Positions 6,020-7,655 of a stretch of DNA of 7,655 nt are shown here, piece after piece. The translations under genes were made by a program, and so were the position numbers. Position 1 is the stretch's first letter, and each line of letters starts with the position of its first letter. The DNA comes from Porphyrobacter sp. UBA7686 (GTDB taxonomy: Bacteria; Pseudomonadota; Alphaproteobacteria; Sphingomonadales; Sphingomonadaceae). The stretch covers positions 11,089-18,743 of the forward strand of contig DLGU01000204.1 in assembly GCA_002482865.1 (NCBI GenBank). The letters run 5' to 3'. The notes beneath the pieces are model-generated. The model saw only the letters and a program-made list of their open reading frames with translations, made no database searches and was not told where the DNA came from.

Positions 6020-6082
6020 CGTTCGCCTCGAGCGAAGTCGAGAGGCCTTGCGCAGGTGTCTCGACTTCGCTCGACACGAACG
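6020..6082. repeat. Palindromic repeat within the acyl-CoA operon
   Basis: TCGAGCGAAGTCGAGA (6028-6043) is matched perfectly by its reverse complement at 6059-6074. After a 2-base mismatch an outer 6-bp stem CGTTCG (6020-6025)/CGAACG (6077-6082) closes it. The 15-base loop can form a 3-bp inner stem. The element nearly fills the 94-base gap between the CoA-transferase stop and the thiolase start. There is no T-run on either strand, so it is unlikely to be an intrinsic terminator. Elements containing TCGAGCGAAGTCGA are, from memory, widely dispersed in sphingomonad genomes. Confidence 0.85.
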
Positions 6083-6091
6083 GGTGTGGTG

Positions 6092-7315
6092 TCATTTGTC
6101 GCTCAAGGCCACCGTGCCCGCATCCACCAGCTTGCCGATGGCGCCAGAGGAGAGGCCCAGCTTCTCGCTGAGCACCTCTTCCGAATGCTCCCCAAGGTAG
6201 GGCGCGGGCGCGGGGTCGCCTGCCGCGCGTCCCGGCAGGTTCGCGAAGGAGCGGGTCGCAGGGTAATCGAAGCCCGAGGGGTTGGCGGGCGCGGGGCCGA
6301 ACAGCGGGTTGCCTGCCACCAGCACCGGATCATTGGTCGCCTCGTAGGCTGTGCGGTATCGCTCGAACGTGCAGCCCTCTGCGGCCATGCGCGCTTCGAG
6401 CTCGGCGTAATCCATCCCGTCCGCCGCGCTCTGGAACAGCGCGAACAGCGCGGCGCGGTGCTGGAAGCGGGGCGTGTCGCCGTCGGCAAAGCGCACGCCG
6501 CATTCGGCTTCCAAGGCGGCGATGCCCGCCTGCAATCCGAAGGCCTTGACGAGGCCGGTCCACTGCTTGGGCGTCAGTGCGGCGACCATGAAGCGCACGC
6601 CATCCTTCGCGCGGAAATCCCGCCCGAACGCGCCCCAGATCGCATTGCCGAGCCGCTCGCGGTCAGACCCGCGATAGAGCACTTCTGCCATCAGCCCGGC
6701 GTTGGCCATGGTGCCAATCGCCACGTCGCCGAGCGGCAGGCGCACTTCGTTGCCCTCCCCCGTGCGGCTCCGATGGTGCAGCGCGGCGAGCATCGCGAAC
6801 GCGCCGTAGGCCCCCGTGATGAAGTCCCACGCCGGGAGCACCTGGTTGACCGGCGGCGCGCTGGCAGCGTCCCATTCCTCCGGCCCGGTCATGAGCGGGT
6901 ATCCGGCAGCGGCGTTGACCGTAAAGTCCATCGCCTGCCGCCCGTCATGCCAGCCCATGACGCGCAGAGAGATCATGTCTGCGCGCTTGGCGGCCATTGC
7001 GGCGTGGCTGAGGAAGCTCTGCTCTGGCAGATTGGTGATGCACTGGCCGACCTTCGCCGCCAGCTCCACCAGCAGTTCGCGCCCCTCACCCGATTGCAGA
7101 TCGAGCGCGACCGACTTCTTGGCGCGGTTCAAGTTCTCCCACGAAAGGCTCCGCCCCTCGCGCGTCAGCATGTAGCGGTTGTAATCCAGCCCGCCCGCCT
7201 TGTGATCAACGCGGATCACCTCCGCCCCCATCTGCGCGCAGTACAGCCCGGCAGTGGGTGAGGCGACGAAGCTGGAAACCTCTACGATGGAGAGGTCATT
7301 GAGAAGATTATACAT
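6092..7315 (-). CDS. Class III (CaiB/BaiF family) CoA-transferase, resembling mesaconyl-CoA C1-C4 CoA transferase
   Basis: A 407-residue family III CoA-transferase; such enzymes move CoA between carboxylates through an aspartyl-CoA intermediate, or in some subfamilies act as intramolecular transferases or racemases. The expected catalytic Asp is Asp164 in VLPAWDFITG, aligned by eye with the formyl-CoA transferase Asp169 region. Several segments, notably GGLDYNRY (41-48), MDFTVNAAAGYPLMTGP (129-145), VNQVLPAWD (156-164), GAFGRDF (228-234) and LTPKQW (247-252), follow the pattern I remember for Chloroflexus Mct (2-methylfumaryl-CoA isomerase). The C-terminus has the usual LGEHSEEVL. ATG 7315 is preceded by GGAGAGAGA. 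The start lies inside the acyl-CoA dehydrogenase gene (8-base overlap), implying coupling. The family call is firm; the Mct-like subfamily is likely but unproven, and an ordinary intermolecular transferase is the alternative. Confidence 0.92.
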   Translation of the reverse strand: MYNLLNDLSIVEVSSFVASPTAGLYCAQMGAEVIRVDHKAGGLDYNRYMLTREGRSLSWENLNRAKKSVALDLQSGEGRELLVELAAKVGQCITNLPEQSFLSHAAMAAKRADMISLRVMGWHDGRQAMDFTVNAAAGYPLMTGPEEWDAASAPPVNQVLPAWDFITGAYGAFAMLAALHHRSRTGEGNEVRLPLGDVAIGTMANAGLMAEVLYRGSDRERLGNAIWGAFGRDFRAKDGVRFMVAALTPKQWTGLVKAFGLQAGIAALEAECGVRFADGDTPRFQHRAALFALFQSAADGMDYAELEARMAAEGCTFERYRTAYEATNDPVLVAGNPLFGPAPANPSGFDYPATRSFANLPGRAAGDPAPAPYLGEHSEEVLSEKLGLSSGAIGKLVDAGTVALSDK

Positions 7316-7655
7316 TCTCTCTCCACTCGCGCAGCATATGCTTGGCGATCTGGAGCTGGAGAATCTGCGTCGTGCCTTCGTAGATCCGGTAGATGCGGGC
7401 ATCGCGGAAGAAGCGTTCGGCGTCATATTCGGCGAGGTAGCCTGCGCCGCCATAGATCTGCACCACCCGGTCAACCACCCGGCCGCACATCTCGCTGGCG
7501 AAGACCTTGAAGGCTGCGGCTTTGACGAGGATATTCTCCCCCCGGTCGGCCCGCGCGGTGACGTCGGCCATCATCGCCTCGGCGGCGTAAATCTCGATCT
7601 CGCTGTCGGCGAGCATCGCCTGGATCAGCTGGAAATTGGCGATCGGCTCGCCAAA
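7308..7655 (-). CDS. Acyl-CoA dehydrogenase, C-terminal part (5' end outside window)
   Basis: The last 115 residues of a flavin-dependent acyl-CoA dehydrogenase, which introduces the alpha-beta double bond into an acyl-CoA and passes electrons to electron-transfer flavoprotein. The frame is open to the window edge, so the N-terminal and middle domains lie beyond it; full-length members are about 380-390 residues. What is visible is the C-terminal helical domain with the QIYGGAGYLAEYDAERFFRD block (66-85) and RIYRIYEGTTQI (87-98). Glu93 of the YEGT motif corresponds to the catalytic base of medium- and short-chain enzymes. The stop TAA (7308-7310) lies downstream of the CoA-transferase ATG, an 8-base overlap. 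It is the most upstream visible gene of the operon, so the promoter and possibly further pathway genes lie to the right of the window. Confidence 0.95.
   Translation of the reverse strand, partial: FGEPIANFQLIQAMLADSEIEIYAAEAMMADVTARADRGENILVKAAAFKVFASEMCGRVVDRVVQIYGGAGYLAEYDAERFFRDARIYRIYEGTTQILQLQIAKHMLREWRENV

Noticed and set aside
5858..7261. Long plus-strand open frame (467 codons) antisense to the CoA-transferase
   Set aside because: It is a high-GC shadow frame. The opposite strand encodes a complete conserved CoA-transferase, while this translation is Arg/His/Ala-rich, has no recognisable domain and no Shine-Dalgarno sequence.
7316..7474. N-terminal extension of the CoA-transferase into the dehydrogenase gene
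   Set aside because: The CaiB-family N-terminus begins at about LNDLSIVEVSS, right after ATG 7315; upstream residues are an out-of-frame reading of the dehydrogenase.
1..7655. Mobile element, phage, CRISPR, defence island or RNA gene
   Set aside because: No transposase, integrase, direct-repeat array, tRNA-like cloverleaf or rRNA segment was seen; coding density and gene types are those of core chromosome with a catabolic operon.

Overview
This is a gene-dense, high-GC stretch of ordinary-looking chromosome. The gene set and the protein styles point to an alphaproteobacterium, most likely Sphingomonadales and plausibly the Erythrobacteraceae. The support is an M13 peptidase ending in PEERVRIW, an alphaproteobacterial-style UppP, a PPK2 with a class-I-like core, two short palindromes of the kind scattered through sphingomonad genomes, and a GGAAC-type stress promoter. 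The placement is an inference; there is no rRNA or other direct taxonomic marker here. No phage, transposon, CRISPR, tRNA or rRNA gene is visible.

Layout, left to right. 1-867 (+) is the C-terminal half of an M13 zinc metallopeptidase, cut by the window edge. 868-1014 is intergenic and holds a long perfect palindrome (876-961). 1015-1818 (+) is uppP, undecaprenyl-diphosphatase. A GGAAC-N16-GGTT element (1830-1854) precedes a small membrane protein resembling the GlsB/YeaQ/YmgE stress family (1903-2160, +). On the minus strand, phenylalanine 4-hydroxylase (2157-3095) converges on it, with the two stop codons overlapping in the tetranucleotide TTAA. A 54-base divergent control region separates phhA from ppk2 (3150-3926, +).

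From 3923 to the right edge everything is on the minus strand and looks like one operon. Its transcription order is acyl-CoA dehydrogenase (C-terminal part, 7308-7655), class III CoA-transferase (6092-7315), thiolase (4771-5997), then a FAS1-like/MaoC-type hydratase (3923-4774). The first pair overlaps by 8 bases and the last pair by 4, which suggests translational coupling. A palindromic repeat (6020-6082) sits between the CoA-transferase and thiolase genes. The last gene ends against ppk2 with overlapping stops in CTAG.

The operon encodes a catabolic acyl-CoA module: dehydrogenation, CoA transfer, hydration and thiolytic cleavage. The most thought-provoking point is that the CoA-transferase reads like the Chloroflexus mesaconyl-CoA C1-C4 CoA transferase (Mct) subfamily, and the hydratase like the mesaconyl-C4-CoA hydratase (Meh) family. 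Here the pair lies beside a thiolase and an acyl-CoA dehydrogenase, with no 3-hydroxypropionate-cycle gene in view. The substrate cannot be read from the sequence. The remaining genes are housekeeping or stress functions: cell-wall lipid recycling, phenylalanine catabolism, polyphosphate/nucleotide metabolism and peptidolysis.
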